A stretch of DNA of 64,000 bases from Acidimicrobiia bacterium. GTDB taxonomy: Bacteria; Actinomycetota; Acidimicrobiia; Acidimicrobiales; Aldehydirespiratoraceae. How positions within the stretch are numbered: position 1 is the first letter of the stretch; the number at the start of each line of letters is the position of its first letter. The notes below the pieces were generated by a model that saw nothing but the letters and a program-made list of their open reading frames with translations, did not search any database and was not told the DNA's origin. The DNA lies in NCBI GenBank assembly GCA_022820805.1, contig JAJEEV010000041.1:108078-172077 (forward strand). The letters are read 5' to 3'. Below are positions 22,533 to 31,352 of the stretch, in pieces. A program made the translations under genes and the position numbers.

Positions 22533-23813
22533 TCAGGTGTCGGGGCGCACCTCGGCGAAGCGGTCGATTCTCCGCAGCTCCGGGAACAGCAGCCACCACG
22601 CGGCCACCACCGCCAGCGTGCCGACCCCGCCGAACACGACCGCCCCGGCCACCCCGAGCAGTGCCCCGGCGACGCCGGACTCGAACGCACCCAGTTCGTT
22701 GGAGGCCCCGACGAAGGTGTACTCGACCGCCATGACCCGGCCCCGCATGTCCTCGGGGGTGGCCAGCGGAACGAGGGTGCTGCGCACGAAGACGCTCACG
22801 GAGTCGGCGCCGCTCAACGCCAGCAGCGCGATGAACGCCACCGCGTAGGACCGGGTGAGGCCGAGCGCGATCGTGCCCAGGCCGAACAACCCCACCGCCG
22901 CCATCAGCATCAGGCCCACGTGCCGCGTCAACGGCCGGGCGGCCAGGACGGCCATGGTCGCCAACGCCCCGATCCCCACCGCCGCTCGCAGCCAGCCGAG
23001 TCCCACTGCCCCGACTCCGAGCCGCTCGTCGGCGATCGCGGGAAGCAGCGCCACCGCGCCGCCGAACAGGACCGCGAACAGGTCGAGGGAGATGATGCCC
23101 AGCACGACCCGGTTGCTCCGGATGAACCGGAGTCCCTGCAGGGCGTGGACGAGCACCGCCCGTACCCCGGAACCGACGACAGCCGCCGAACGGGCCACCC
23201 CGCTCGCGGGCACGACCGCGAGGAGCGCGGCGGCCGCCAGCGACACCACGGCCGCGAGCAGGTAGGGCGCGGCGACGTCGGCCACGAACACGAAGCTGAA
23301 CACGACCGGCCCGACGACGAAACCGGCCTGCCAGCCGGACATGCACACCGCCACCATCCGCTCGACCGCGCCGGGAGGCGCGAGGTCGACCGGCATGACC
23401 CTGCTCGCCGCGCTCAGCACCGACCGCGCCGAGCCGAAGGCGATGACGAGCAGGAAGATCGGCACGACCGAGGTCGGGTCCGACGCCACGTACAGGTAGA
23501 TCCCGGCCGAGGCGGCCGCCTCGCCGACCAGCCCGCAGGCGTACATGGCTCGCCGGTCGAACCGGTCCGACAGCACGCCGCTGAGGGGTGCGAGGAGCAG
23601 GGTGGGGACGAACTCCGCCAGGCCCAGCAGACCGAGGTCGAGCGGCTTGCCGGTCATGTCGAACACCTGCTTGCCGAGGATGGTGATCTGGCCCACCGTC
23701 ATGGCCGCGGTCAGGAAGATGACGACCGGCAGGGCCCAGAGTCGGGGGCCGATGCGGGCAGCCTCAGGAGCCGACGACCCGGCGCCGTCCGCCGGTGAAT
23801 CGTCGTTCGGCAT
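22533..23813 (-). CDS. MFS transporter (EntS/MFS_3-like), copy 1
   Basis: This 426-residue major facilitator protein has about 12 hydrophobic segments. The loop 2-3 motif is GVLSDRFDRRAMY, preceded by FVPTLLLAPLSG. It resembles the MFS_3/EntS group of exporters; the substrate is unknown. The neighbouring copy 2 has the same length, the same N-terminal NDDSP and GAGSS tail and near-identical stretches such as RSTLVPLATPEDMRGRVMAVEY, so the two arose by tandem duplication. Transcription appears leaderless (TAGCGT 6 nt before ATG). Confidence 0.85.
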   Translation of the reverse strand: MPNDDSPADGAGSSAPEAARIGPRLWALPVVIFLTAAMTVGQITILGKQVFDMTGKPLDLGLLGLAEFVPTLLLAPLSGVLSDRFDRRAMYACGLVGEAAASAGIYLYVASDPTSVVPIFLLVIAFGSARSVLSAASRVMPVDLAPPGAVERMVAVCMSGWQAGFVVGPVVFSFVFVADVAAPYLLAAVVSLAAAALLAVVPASGVARSAAVVGSGVRAVLVHALQGLRFIRSNRVVLGIISLDLFAVLFGGAVALLPAIADERLGVGAVGLGWLRAAVGIGALATMAVLAARPLTRHVGLMLMAAVGLFGLGTIALGLTRSYAVAFIALLALSGADSVSVFVRSTLVPLATPEDMRGRVMAVEYTFVGASNELGAFESGVAGALLGVAGAVVFGGVGTLAVVAAWWLLFPELRRIDRFAEVRPDT

Positions 23814-23819
23814 CGTCCA

Positions 23820-23825
23820 ACGCTA
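23820..23825 (-). promoter_or_regulatory. -10 box for leaderless MFS copy 1
   Basis: TAGCGT on the minus strand is 6 nt before ATG 23813. The same hexamer with 7-nt spacing precedes the SDR gene at 30446. Confidence 0.5.
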
Positions 23826-23865
23826 ACCCCACCCCAGCCCCCGGCCGGAACGGCGCCACCGGTGC

Positions 23866-25146
23866 CTAGCTGTCTGGATGCACCTCGGCGAAGCGGTCGA
23901 TGCCTCGCAGCTCGGGAAACACCACCCAGCAGACCGCCACCACTGCCACAGCCCCCACGCCGCCGAACACCACCGCCCCAGCCACGCCGAGCACCGCGCC
24001 GGCCACGCCCGACTTGAATGCGCCCAACTCGCTGGAGCCGCCGATGAACACGTACTCGACGGCCATGACCCGCCCTCGCATGTCCTCGGGCGTAGCCAGC
24101 GGCACGAGGGTGCTACGGATGAAGACGCTGACCGCGTCCGCACCTCCCATCACCAGCAGCGCCGCGAAGGCGACGACAAAGGACCCGGTGAGGCCGAGCA
24201 CGACCGCTCCCACGCCGAAGGCGGCCACCACCGCCAGCAGCGACGGACCTACTCGCCGCTGCAGTGGCCGCACCGCCAGGGCGACCATCACCGCCGAGGC
24301 CCCGATGCCGAAAGCAGCCGCCAGCCAGCCGAGGCCGACGGCGCCCACACCCAGGCGCTCCTCGGCGATGGCGGGCAGCAGCGCATGAGCGCCGCCCATG
24401 AACACGGCGAACAGATCGAGGGAGATCGCCCCGAGCAGCACCCGGTTGCGCCGGACGTAGCGCAGGCCCTCGAGCGCGTGCCGCAGTGCGGCCCGTGCTC
24501 CGGCCCCGGACGCGGAGGCGGCACGCCGCACCGCGCTCGGCGGCAGCAGCATGAGCAAGCCGATCCCGGCGGCCGAGGACGAGGCGGCCAGCAGGTACGG
24601 GACGGCCGGATCAAACTCGAAGGCGAAGCCGAACGACACCGGGCCGACAATGAAGCCTGCCTGCCACGCCACAACGTTCAGCGCGACCGTCCGCTCCCGG
24701 ACCGCCTCCGGTGCCAGATCCACGGGCAGGGCCCGGCTGACCGCCATGAGGAATGCCCGGGCGGTGCCGAACACGACCACCAGGCCGTAGATGGGGAGCA
24801 CCGACGTCGGATCGGTCACGACATAGAAGAACAGGCCGACGGAGGCGAGGGCCTCGCCGCCGAGGCCCCAGGCGTACACGAGGCGGCGCTCGTATCGGTC
24901 CGCGACCATGCCGGTGACGGGTGCCAGCAGGAAGGCCGGCACGAACTCGGCCAGCCCCAGGAACCCCAGGTACAGCGGGCGGCCGGTCATGTCGAACACC
25001 TGCTTGCCCAGGATCGTCAACTGCCCCACGGTCATCGCCATCGACAGGAACGTCACTCCGAAGAGCGCCCACAGCCTCGGCCCGATCCGGGTGCCCCCAG
25101 CCGCCGACGACCCGGCGCCCGCGGCCGGTGAATCGTCGTTCGACAT
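23866..25146 (-). CDS. MFS transporter (EntS/MFS_3-like), copy 2
   Basis: This is a 426-residue paralogue of the adjacent transporter. The N-terminal cytoplasmic tail is rich in Asp, Ser, Gly and Ala, followed by LTILGKQVFDMTGRPL and the motif A loop GMVADRYERRLVY. ATG 25146 is preferred over an upstream in-frame codon at 25167 because it aligns with copy 1 and has TACCGT 7 nt upstream. Both copies are on the minus strand with a 52-bp gap that carries the promoter of copy 1, so they may be expressed separately. Confidence 0.85.
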   Translation of the reverse strand: MSNDDSPAAGAGSSAAGGTRIGPRLWALFGVTFLSMAMTVGQLTILGKQVFDMTGRPLYLGFLGLAEFVPAFLLAPVTGMVADRYERRLVYAWGLGGEALASVGLFFYVVTDPTSVLPIYGLVVVFGTARAFLMAVSRALPVDLAPEAVRERTVALNVVAWQAGFIVGPVSFGFAFEFDPAVPYLLAASSSAAGIGLLMLLPPSAVRRAASASGAGARAALRHALEGLRYVRRNRVLLGAISLDLFAVFMGGAHALLPAIAEERLGVGAVGLGWLAAAFGIGASAVMVALAVRPLQRRVGPSLLAVVAAFGVGAVVLGLTGSFVVAFAALLVMGGADAVSVFIRSTLVPLATPEDMRGRVMAVEYVFIGGSSELGAFKSGVAGAVLGVAGAVVFGGVGAVAVVAVCWVVFPELRGIDRFAEVHPDS

Positions 25147-25153
25147 CAAGACA

Positions 25154-25174
25154 ACGGTAATCCCCACCTAGCCT
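25154..25174. promoter_or_regulatory. Divergent leaderless promoters (MFS copy 2 / helicase)
   Basis: Only 37 bp separate two divergent start codons. On the minus strand TACCGT (25154-25159) is 7 nt before ATG 25146. On the plus strand TAGCCT (25169-25174) is 9 nt before ATG 25184. Neither gene has a ribosome-binding site, consistent with leaderless mRNAs from both sides. Confidence 0.45.
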
Positions 25175-25183
25175 GCGGTCCGA

Positions 25184-27286
25184 ATGGCACTGCCCGCCCT
25201 AGGCGACTACCTGCCCGGCACTCCCGGCGCCGACGAGCTGCTGGACGCCTTCATCGAGTGGTCGGCGGCTGCCGGCATCGAGCTGTACCCGCACCAGGAG
25301 GAAGCGGTCCTGCGCCTTCTGGCCGGCGAGAACGTGGTGCTGTCCACGCCCACCGGCTCCGGGAAGTCGCTGGTGGCGGTGGCAGGGGCCTTCGCCATGC
25401 TGGCCCAGGGGCGCCGCGCCGTCTACACCGCCCCGATCAAGGCCCTGGTCAGCGAGAAGTTCTTCGAGCTGACGGCGGCGTTCGGCCCCTCCGAGGTGGG
25501 AATGGTCACCGGCGACGCCTCGGTCAACGGCGACGCCCCCATCATCGCCTGTACCGCCGAGATCCTCGCCCAGCGAGCCATGCGGTCCGGCGCGGCCACC
25601 CCGGCCGACCTTGTGGTGATGGACGAGTTCCACTACTACGGCGACCGGGACCGGGGATGGGCGTGGCAGGTGCCGCTGCTGGAGCTGCCAGGGGCCCGGT
25701 TCCTGCTGATGTCGGCCACCCTCGGCGACACCAGCGCCCTCCGGCGCGACCTGACCGCCCGCACCGGGCGTGACACCGCCCTGGTCGCCTCGGCCGAGCG
25801 TCCGGTCCCGCTCGATGTCGAGTACCGGGAGACCCCGCTGCACGTCTCCATCGAGCAGTTGCTCTCCGCAGGACGTGCTCCCGTCTACATCGTGCACTTC
25901 ACCCAGCGGGAGGCCACCGCCCGGGCCCAGAGCCTCACCAGCCTCAAGGTCCTCGGACCGGACGAGAAGGAAGCGGTGAAAGAGGCCGTGGGCGGGTTCC
26001 GCTTCGACACCCCGATCGGCAAGGACCTGCGCCGGTTCGTGCTGGCCGGAATCGGCGTGCACCATGCCGGGATGCTGCCCAAGTACCGGCTGCTGGTGGA
26101 GAAGCTGGCCCAGCAGGGCCATCTAAAGCTGATCTGCGGAACCGACACCCTCGGCGTGGGCGTCAACGTCCCGATCCGCACCGTGCTGTTCACCCAGCTC
26201 TACAAGTACGACGGCCGCCGCACCCGGGTGCTGTCGGTGCGGGACTTCCAGCAGATCGCGGGCCGGGCCGGCCGGCGGGGCTTCGACACCGTGGGCAGCG
26301 TGTGGGTGCAGGCACCCCAGCACGCGGTGGAGAACAAGCGGGCCGAGATGCGGGCCGCGGGCGACCCCAAGAAGCTGCGCAAGCTGGTGCGGAAGAAGCC
26401 CCCGGAGCGGGGCTACGCCCACTACGACGACAAGACCCTGGCGCGCCTGTGGGAGGGCACTCCCGAGACGCTGGAGTCGAGCTTCGACGTCACCCACGCC
26501 ATGATGCTCAACGTCCTGGACCGACCCGGCGACGGCTGCACCGCGATGAAGCGCCTGCTGGTCGACAACCACGAGCCCCGTCCCCGCCAGCGTCGCCACA
26601 TCCGCAAGGCGGTCGGGGTGTTCCGGTCCCTGATCGACGCGGAGATCGTGGAGATTCTCGACGAGCCCGACGAGCTGGGCCGCCCGGTGCGGGTGAACCT
26701 CGACCTCCAGGACGAGTTCCGGCTCAACCAGCCGCTCGGACTGTTCGCGGTGGAGGCGGTGGCGGTGCTCGATCCGGAGGCGACCGACTACCACCTGCAG
26801 GTCCTCAGCGTCGCCGAGTCGGTGCTGGAGGATCCCATGGCGGTGCTCCTGGCGCAGCGGGACAGGGCGCGCGACGAGCTCATGACCAGGATGAAGGACG
26901 AGGGCGTCGAGTACGAAGAGCGCATGGCCCGGCTGGCCGAGGTGACCTGGCCGAGGCCCGAGGCCGAGTTCATCGAGCCCGCCTTCGAGGTGTTCGCCCG
27001 CGATCACCCCTGGGTCGGGCATCTGCGTCCCAGTCCCAAGTCGGTGGTGCGCGACATGGTGGAGCACACCGACACCTTCAACCAGTACGTGAGCCGATTC
27101 GGGCTCAAGCGCTCCGAGGGCCTGGTGCTGCGCTACCTCACCGACTGCTACAAGGCCTTGGCGCAGACCGTGCCGGCCGCCGCGGTCAACGACCGCCTGG
27201 CCGAGGTGATCGAGTGGCTGGGCGCGCTGGTGCGAGAGGTGGACTCCAGCCTGCTCGACGAATGGGAGCGCCTGCGCGCCGTCTAG
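25184..27286 (+). CDS. DEAD/DEAH-box Ski2-like helicase with DUF3516 C-terminal region
   Basis: This 700-residue superfamily 2 helicase has Walker A TPTGSGKS (about residue 52), PIKALVSEK (motif Ia), DEFHYYGD (motif II, about 145), LLMSATLGD (motif III), GIGVHHAGMLPKYR and the QIAGRAGRRGFDT motif VI (about 360). The C-terminal third matches the DUF3516 region found with these helicases in Actinobacteria. It probably unwinds RNA, by analogy with Ski2/Mtr4. It converges on the next gene so tightly that the two stop codons overlap within one CTAG (27283-27286). Confidence 0.88.
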   Translation: MALPALGDYLPGTPGADELLDAFIEWSAAAGIELYPHQEEAVLRLLAGENVVLSTPTGSGKSLVAVAGAFAMLAQGRRAVYTAPIKALVSEKFFELTAAFGPSEVGMVTGDASVNGDAPIIACTAEILAQRAMRSGAATPADLVVMDEFHYYGDRDRGWAWQVPLLELPGARFLLMSATLGDTSALRRDLTARTGRDTALVASAERPVPLDVEYRETPLHVSIEQLLSAGRAPVYIVHFTQREATARAQSLTSLKVLGPDEKEAVKEAVGGFRFDTPIGKDLRRFVLAGIGVHHAGMLPKYRLLVEKLAQQGHLKLICGTDTLGVGVNVPIRTVLFTQLYKYDGRRTRVLSVRDFQQIAGRAGRRGFDTVGSVWVQAPQHAVENKRAEMRAAGDPKKLRKLVRKKPPERGYAHYDDKTLARLWEGTPETLESSFDVTHAMMLNVLDRPGDGCTAMKRLLVDNHEPRPRQRRHIRKAVGVFRSLIDAEIVEILDEPDELGRPVRVNLDLQDEFRLNQPLGLFAVEAVAVLDPEATDYHLQVLSVAESVLEDPMAVLLAQRDRARDELMTRMKDEGVEYEERMARLAEVTWPRPEAEFIEPAFEVFARDHPWVGHLRPSPKSVVRDMVEHTDTFNQYVSRFGLKRSEGLVLRYLTDCYKALAQTVPAAAVNDRLAEVIEWLGALVREVDSSLLDEWERLRAV

Positions 27287-28128
27287 CGGCGGGTCCGGGC
27301 CGTCTTGACGTCGTCGCCGTAGGGCAGGAACGACCCGAAGTCGGGGCCGCGCCGCAGGCTGTGCCCGCCGTCGACGTTGATGACCGCGCCGGTGATCCAG
27401 CGGGCCTCGTCCGAGATCAGGAAGGCCACCAGCGCGGCCACGTCGGAGGGCTCGCCGACCCCGCCGAGCGGCGTGTTCTGCACGTAGCTGTCGTACACCG
27501 CGGAGTCCCGGGGGATGGCCTCCATGATCTCGGTGGCTATGAACCCGGGCCGCACGGCGTTGAAGCGCACGCCGGCGGGTCCGAACTCGTCGGCCGCGTT
27601 GCGGATCATCGCCTCGATGCCGGCCTTGCCCGCGGTGTAGGCCCCGAAGTACGGGTGGGTCACCGCCCCGGCCAGCGACGACATGGCTACGAAGGAGCCC
27701 CCGCCGGCGGCGGCCATGCGTTCCACCGTGTGCTTGATAGTGAGCATGGTGCCTACCACGTTGAGATCGAGGACCCGCTTGAAGTCGTCGGTGTCGAGCA
27801 GGTGGTACGGCCCCATGCGACCGCCCCCGCCGGCGTTGGCCACCACCCCGTGCAGGTGCCCGTCTGCGCCGGCCGCGGCCTCAGCGACCCGGGCCGTGTC
27901 CTGCTCGGAGGTCACGTCGGCGACCTCGTGGGTCACCGATCCCCCGTCGCCGCATGCCATGGTCGAAGCGGCTTCCGCGAGCGTCTGCTCGGTGCGCCCG
28001 CAGATCGTGACGGCCGCCCCCTCCGACGCCAGCCGGGCCGCGCAGGCCCTTCCGATGCCGGTGCCCCCTCCGGTGACGAGGACCGACTTGCCCCGCAGGC
28101 GGCCGGGCGGCGGGGCGTCGCCGGTCAC
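27283..28128 (-). CDS. Short-chain dehydrogenase/reductase (SDR)
   Basis: This 281-residue classical SDR has cofactor motif TGGGTGIGRA (about residues 18-27), NAG in VVANAGGG, the catalytic Ser in MSSLAG and YTAGKAG for Tyr/Lys. The end GAVINVDGGHSLRRG is standard. It resembles enoyl/3-oxoacyl reductases acting on acyl-CoA or steroid intermediates, but the substrate cannot be fixed. GTG 28128 overlaps the stop of the upstream gene (GTGA) and is chosen over the longer frame. Confidence 0.85.
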   Translation of the reverse strand: MTGDAPPPGRLRGKSVLVTGGGTGIGRACAARLASEGAAVTICGRTEQTLAEAASTMACGDGGSVTHEVADVTSEQDTARVAEAAAGADGHLHGVVANAGGGGRMGPYHLLDTDDFKRVLDLNVVGTMLTIKHTVERMAAAGGGSFVAMSSLAGAVTHPYFGAYTAGKAGIEAMIRNAADEFGPAGVRFNAVRPGFIATEIMEAIPRDSAVYDSYVQNTPLGGVGEPSDVAALVAFLISDEARWITGAVINVDGGHSLRRGPDFGSFLPYGDDVKTARTRR

Positions 28129-28910
28129 GAGCCCTCGGCCGGAGCGCGGCCCGTGGCCCGGCTCACGAGGTCCACGAGGCTCGGGCAGCCGTCGATCTTG
28201 GAGAACCGGCGATCGACGTACAGCAGGGTGGCGAAGATCAGCAGGAAGGCCACGAAGAAGTTCACGACCTGGCGGGTGACCAGGAACAGGTTGACCCCGG
28301 CGTTGTTGTAGAGCCAGAAGTCCCATACGGCCGAGCCCACCTCATAGAGGGTGATGACCCAGGTGACGTTGCGCATCGTTGACACGAAGCGGGGGTCGCG
28401 TTGCACCTCCTCGGCCACGGGCAGGAAGCGGCGGGCCAACCACACCATGAACGGCCTGCCGATGATGATCGTGACCGCAGCAGCTATACCGACCAGCATC
28501 TTGGTGCCGATGCCGATGCCGAAGTAGACGGCCTCGCTGCTGACGCCGAAGTCGACCAGGTCCCGTTCCACCGCGATGCTCACCGCCGCCCGCACCAGGA
28601 GGTATCCGGTGATGACCGGCAACCAGGCGCCGATCGGCAGGCCCCGGCGGCGGCGGCTGTAGGCCGCCTTCACCGACCATGCCGTGGCCGCGAGAACCGC
28701 GATCTCGGTGTTGACGACGTTGTAGAAGACCAGGAACAGCACCACCGGCATGAGCTGATCGAGATTGCTGCGCCACCCCCACACCGCCTGGCGGGACGTC
28801 TTGGCCAGCTCCCGCGCATCGGTCTGTGATCCGTCGGTGCCCGCCCCGTCGGACAGCGCGCCCGGAGCCACGCCGGGCTCGCCCTGTGCAGGGTCGGCGC
28901 CCTCGTTCAC
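28125..28910 (-). CDS. Multi-pass membrane protein, VC0807/DUF3159-like
   Basis: This 261-residue protein has an acidic, Gly/Ala-rich cytoplasmic N-terminus (about 40 residues) followed by around six hydrophobic helices. The opening helix LMPVVLFLVFYNVVNTEIAVLA and the RRRRG loop resemble the VC0807/DUF3159 group of unknown function, which is only a tentative match. It is coupled by 4-nt overlaps to the MDMPI-like gene before it and the SDR after it. The start is GTG 28910. Confidence 0.6.
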   Translation of the reverse strand: MNEGADPAQGEPGVAPGALSDGAGTDGSQTDARELAKTSRQAVWGWRSNLDQLMPVVLFLVFYNVVNTEIAVLAATAWSVKAAYSRRRRGLPIGAWLPVITGYLLVRAAVSIAVERDLVDFGVSSEAVYFGIGIGTKMLVGIAAAVTIIIGRPFMVWLARRFLPVAEEVQRDPRFVSTMRNVTWVITLYEVGSAVWDFWLYNNAGVNLFLVTRQVVNFFVAFLLIFATLLYVDRRFSKIDGCPSLVDLVSRATGRAPAEGS

Positions 28911-29638
28911 GGAGCGAGAGCCGCCCAGGCGGAAGCGGTGGCCTCGTCGCCCACCACCGACAGCGAGTCGTCATCGAGCGGCAGCCGGTTCCACATGGCC
29001 AGGAACAGGGCGCCGCCCGGTCCCCGCACCGCCGCGTCGCCCTTGACGTGGGCTCTCTCGAACACCACCTCGTCGCCTTCGGCGTGGACGATCCACTCGC
29101 CCTCGCCGTCGGTGCGGTGCAGGTGCAGGCTCCCGGCCGGAAGGTCGCGCCGCTTGCGGTTCTGGGCGTTGGGCAGCACGAACTCGAAGAACTCGTCCAC
29201 TCCGTCGCGTCCCTGGTCGCCGTCGACCGGGCCCCTCGCCCCCACCGCGTTCTCGGCATCCCAGCGGTGCACGCTGGTCTCGTGCAGCATCCTGCGGAAG
29301 TAGAAGCCGGCGTCGGGCCGGGGCGACCAGTTCCACACCGGGGTCTCAGGCTCGATGCCGGCCAGCGCGTCGACCAGCCGCTCCAGCGAGGCGGCCGCGA
29401 AGTCGACGGCCGAGTCGTCCTCGGGCACCTGGGGCATCTGCTCCCGCGACAGGGGCCTGGTCGCCCGACCGGCCACGTAGCTCCCGACGAGGCTGTGCAC
29501 CCATCCCATGTGCCCGGCCAGGTCTCGCAGCTTCCAGTCGCCGCAGGTGGGCACCGCGGCCCCCAAGTCGGACCTGGCGACCTCGATGAGTCGCCGCCCG
29601 TCCAATTCGATCTGGTTGACGATTGCGTCCTTGTCCAT
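28907..29638 (-). CDS. Mycothiol-dependent maleylpyruvate isomerase-like (DinB-superfamily) protein
   Basis: This 243-residue protein has the MDMPI N-terminal four-helix metal-binding domain: the first histidine is in DLAGHMGWVHSLVG and the others in LHETSVHRWDAE, the family HxxxHRxD motif. The C-terminal domain follows from about residue 150. Some members are mycothiol S-transferases or isomerases, but most are uncharacterised. ATG 29638 is used because the upstream extension is low quality and lies in the VapBC promoter region. A degenerate -10 (CAGACT) sits 6 nt before it. Confidence 0.75.
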   Translation of the reverse strand: MDKDAIVNQIELDGRRLIEVARSDLGAAVPTCGDWKLRDLAGHMGWVHSLVGSYVAGRATRPLSREQMPQVPEDDSAVDFAAASLERLVDALAGIEPETPVWNWSPRPDAGFYFRRMLHETSVHRWDAENAVGARGPVDGDQGRDGVDEFFEFVLPNAQNRKRRDLPAGSLHLHRTDGEGEWIVHAEGDEVVFERAHVKGDAAVRGPGGALFLAMWNRLPLDDDSLSVVGDEATASAWAALAP

Positions 29639-29729
29639 GGTCACAGTCTGGCGCTGGCCCGCCCCGACGGCACCCGCCCATCCGGCCCGGGTCAGTCCCG
29701 CAGTTGATACATGCTCATGTGAGTATTCC

Positions 29730-29748
29730 AGCATGTAAATGCTAGATT
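29730..29748 (+). promoter_or_regulatory. vapBC promoter and operator
   Basis: A perfect inverted repeat AGCAT-gtaa-ATGCT (29730-29743) abuts a TAGATT -10 box (29743-29748), which is 6 nt before ATG 29755, so the gene should be leaderless. VapB-type antitoxins repress their own promoters through such palindromes; binding here would cover the -10. Confidence 0.5.
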
Positions 29749-29754
29749 CTTCGC

Positions 29755-29994
29755 ATGCGCACGACAATAGAGTTCGAGGAGGACACCGCCCGGGCTCTGG
29801 ACCGCCTGCGCGACAGGACGGGGATGGGAGTGTCCGAAGCGGTCAACCATCTGGTCCGGCGCGGCCTGCTGTTGGAGGACGCTTCGCCCGATGCACCACC
29901 GTTCGTGCAGCGGACCCGCCGGCTCGGGCTGCGGATCGACGTGTCCAACGTCGCCGACGCGATAGACGCCCTCGAAGGCTCCCGGGCCCGGTGA
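29755..29994 (+). CDS. vapB: VapB-like ribbon-helix-helix antitoxin
   Basis: This 79-residue antitoxin has an N-terminal ribbon-helix-helix DNA-binding domain: RTTIEFEEDTARALDRL, then GMGVSEAVNHLVRRGLL. A C-terminal tail (about residues 45-79) should bind and neutralise the toxin. It stands 7 bp before a PIN-domain gene, the usual antitoxin-toxin order. It should also repress its own promoter, where an inverted repeat overlaps the -10 box. The start is ATG 29755. Confidence 0.85.
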   Translation: MRTTIEFEEDTARALDRLRDRTGMGVSEAVNHLVRRGLLLEDASPDAPPFVQRTRRLGLRIDVSNVADAIDALEGSRAR

Positions 29995-30001
29995 TCACCC
30001 G

Positions 30002-30430
30002 GTGCTGGTCGACGCCAACATCCTGCTGTACGCGGTGGACGAAGCCAGCCCGTTCCATCTCGCGGCCAGGCAGTGGCTGGAGGACGCTCTGAACGGCCCC
30101 AGGCGGGTAGGGCTGCCGTGGCAGTCGCTGACCGGGTTCATGCGGATCGCCACCAATCCCCGGGCCGTTCCCGATCCGCTGGCGCCGGACGATGCTTGGG
30201 ACATCGTCGAATCCTGGCTGGACGCCCCGACCGCCTGGATCCCTCAGCCTGGTCCCGGGCATCGTGAGATCCTGGGCCGGCTGGTGCGCGACCTTCGTCT
30301 CAGCGCCAACCTCGTGCCCGACGCCGCGCTGGCCGCCCTGTGCATCGAGCACGGCCTCGCCGTCGTGTCGGCCGACTCCGACTTCGCTCGCTTCACCGAG
30401 GTGTCCTGGGTCAACCCACTGGCCGCGTGA
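30002..30430 (+). CDS. vapC: VapC-like PIN-domain toxin
   Basis: This 142-residue PIN-domain ribonuclease is presumed to cleave a structured RNA such as tRNA when released from VapB. Acidic active-site candidates are Asp4 (LVDANILLYA), Asp in NLVPDAALAAL and Asp in VSADSDFARF. The start is GTG 30002, 7 bp after vapB. The segment GLPWQSLTGFMRIATNPRA is a recognised VapC subfamily block. Confidence 0.87.
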   Translation: MLVDANILLYAVDEASPFHLAARQWLEDALNGPRRVGLPWQSLTGFMRIATNPRAVPDPLAPDDAWDIVESWLDAPTAWIPQPGPGHREILGRLVRDLRLSANLVPDAALAALCIEHGLAVVSADSDFARFTEVSWVNPLAA

Positions 30431-30432
30431 CC

Positions 30433-30438
30433 TAGCGT
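30433..30438 (+). promoter_or_regulatory. -10 box for leaderless SDR gene
   Basis: TAGCGT begins 2 bp after the vapC stop and lies 7 nt before ATG 30446, so the SDR gene can be transcribed on its own without a leader. Confidence 0.5.
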
Positions 30439-30445
30439 TGGGGCC

Positions 30446-31243
30446 ATGGGCACTTACGCGATCAGCGGATCGGCCTCCGGCATGGGGGCCGCCACCCGGC
30501 ACCGGCTCGAGGCCGCAGGACACCGGGTCATCGGCGTCGACCTGCACGACGCGGAGGTGATCGCCGATCTCGCAACGGCCGAGGGCCGTGCCGGAGCGGT
30601 CGCGGCTGTGATCGACGCCTCCGGCGGCGTGCTCGACGGAGCGGTCTCGGCCGCGGGCGTGGCCCCGCCAACGGCCGGTGAACTCATCGCGCGGGTCAAC
30701 TACTTCGGATCGCAGGCTGTTCTCGAAGGCCTGCGGCCGGCATTGGCCGCAGGCGGTGCGGCCCAGGTGGTGCAGTTCGGCTCGAACTCGTCGACCACCA
30801 CGCCGAACCTGCCGGACGATCTGATCGCCGCTTACCTGGACGGCCGGGAGGCCGACGCAGTGGCGATCATCGGCACCGTCGACCCGGTGTTCGCCCCTGC
30901 CGTGGCCTACGCCGGGGCCAAGCTGGCCATCACCCGCTGGTGCCGGCGCGCCGCGGTGACCGAGCCCTGGGTGGGCGAGGGCATCCGGCTCAACGTGATC
31001 GCTCCGGGGCCGGTCGACACGCCGCTGCTGCGAGCGGGGCAGGCCGACGAGGTCTACGGCCCGCTGATGGAAGCGTTCCCGGTGCCCGTCCCCGAGACCC
31101 CCGACGCCGACGCCCTGGCCTCCTGGGTTGAGTTCCTACTGTCGCCCGCAGCCCGTTTCGCGTGTGGATCTGTGTTCTACGTGGACGGCGGCACCGACGC
31201 CCTGATGCGCTCCGACGACTGGCCCCGCTCCTTCACGATGTGA
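30446..31243 (+). CDS. SDR resembling 3-alpha-hydroxysteroid dehydrogenase/carbonyl reductase (HsdA-like)
   Basis: This 265-residue SDR has cofactor motif SGSASGMGAATRHRLEAAGH, then GVDLHDAEVIADLATAEGR, closely following the pattern of Comamonas 3-alpha-HSD. It also shows NYFGSQAVLEGLRPAL, YAGAKLAITRW (Tyr/Lys), RLNVIAPGPVDTPLL and the YVDGGTDALMR ending. 3-alpha-HSD interconverts 3-alpha-hydroxy- and 3-keto-steroids with NAD(P). Nearby ipdA/ipdB genes support a steroid role, but members of this SDR group also act on other ketones. Confidence 0.78.
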   Translation: MGTYAISGSASGMGAATRHRLEAAGHRVIGVDLHDAEVIADLATAEGRAGAVAAVIDASGGVLDGAVSAAGVAPPTAGELIARVNYFGSQAVLEGLRPALAAGGAAQVVQFGSNSSTTTPNLPDDLIAAYLDGREADAVAIIGTVDPVFAPAVAYAGAKLAITRWCRRAAVTEPWVGEGIRLNVIAPGPVDTPLLRAGQADEVYGPLMEAFPVPVPETPDADALASWVEFLLSPAARFACGSVFYVDGGTDALMRSDDWPRSFTM

Positions 31244-31313
31244 TCGGACCGCGGCCGGCGGCTGCAGCGCCTACGCCCGGCGACGGTTCACAGACCGGCG
31301 GCCGACGCCGACC

Positions 31314-31349
31314 GCCCGACCACCAGGCAGTCGCGCCGTCAGGTCGGGC
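31314..31349. terminator. Inverted repeat between convergent genes
   Basis: GCCCGACC (31314-31321) and GGTCGGGC (31342-31349) form an 8-bp inverted repeat with a 20-nt loop in the 109-bp gap between convergent stops. It may act as a bidirectional terminator; there is no T-tract. Confidence 0.3.
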
Positions 31350-31352
31350 CGG

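Noticed and set aside
22246..23346. A 366-codon minus-strand frame overlapping the MFS gene and ferredoxin
   Set aside because: It is out of frame with both, very Arg/Gly-rich, and lacks any family features; the MFS and ferredoxin frames explain the region.
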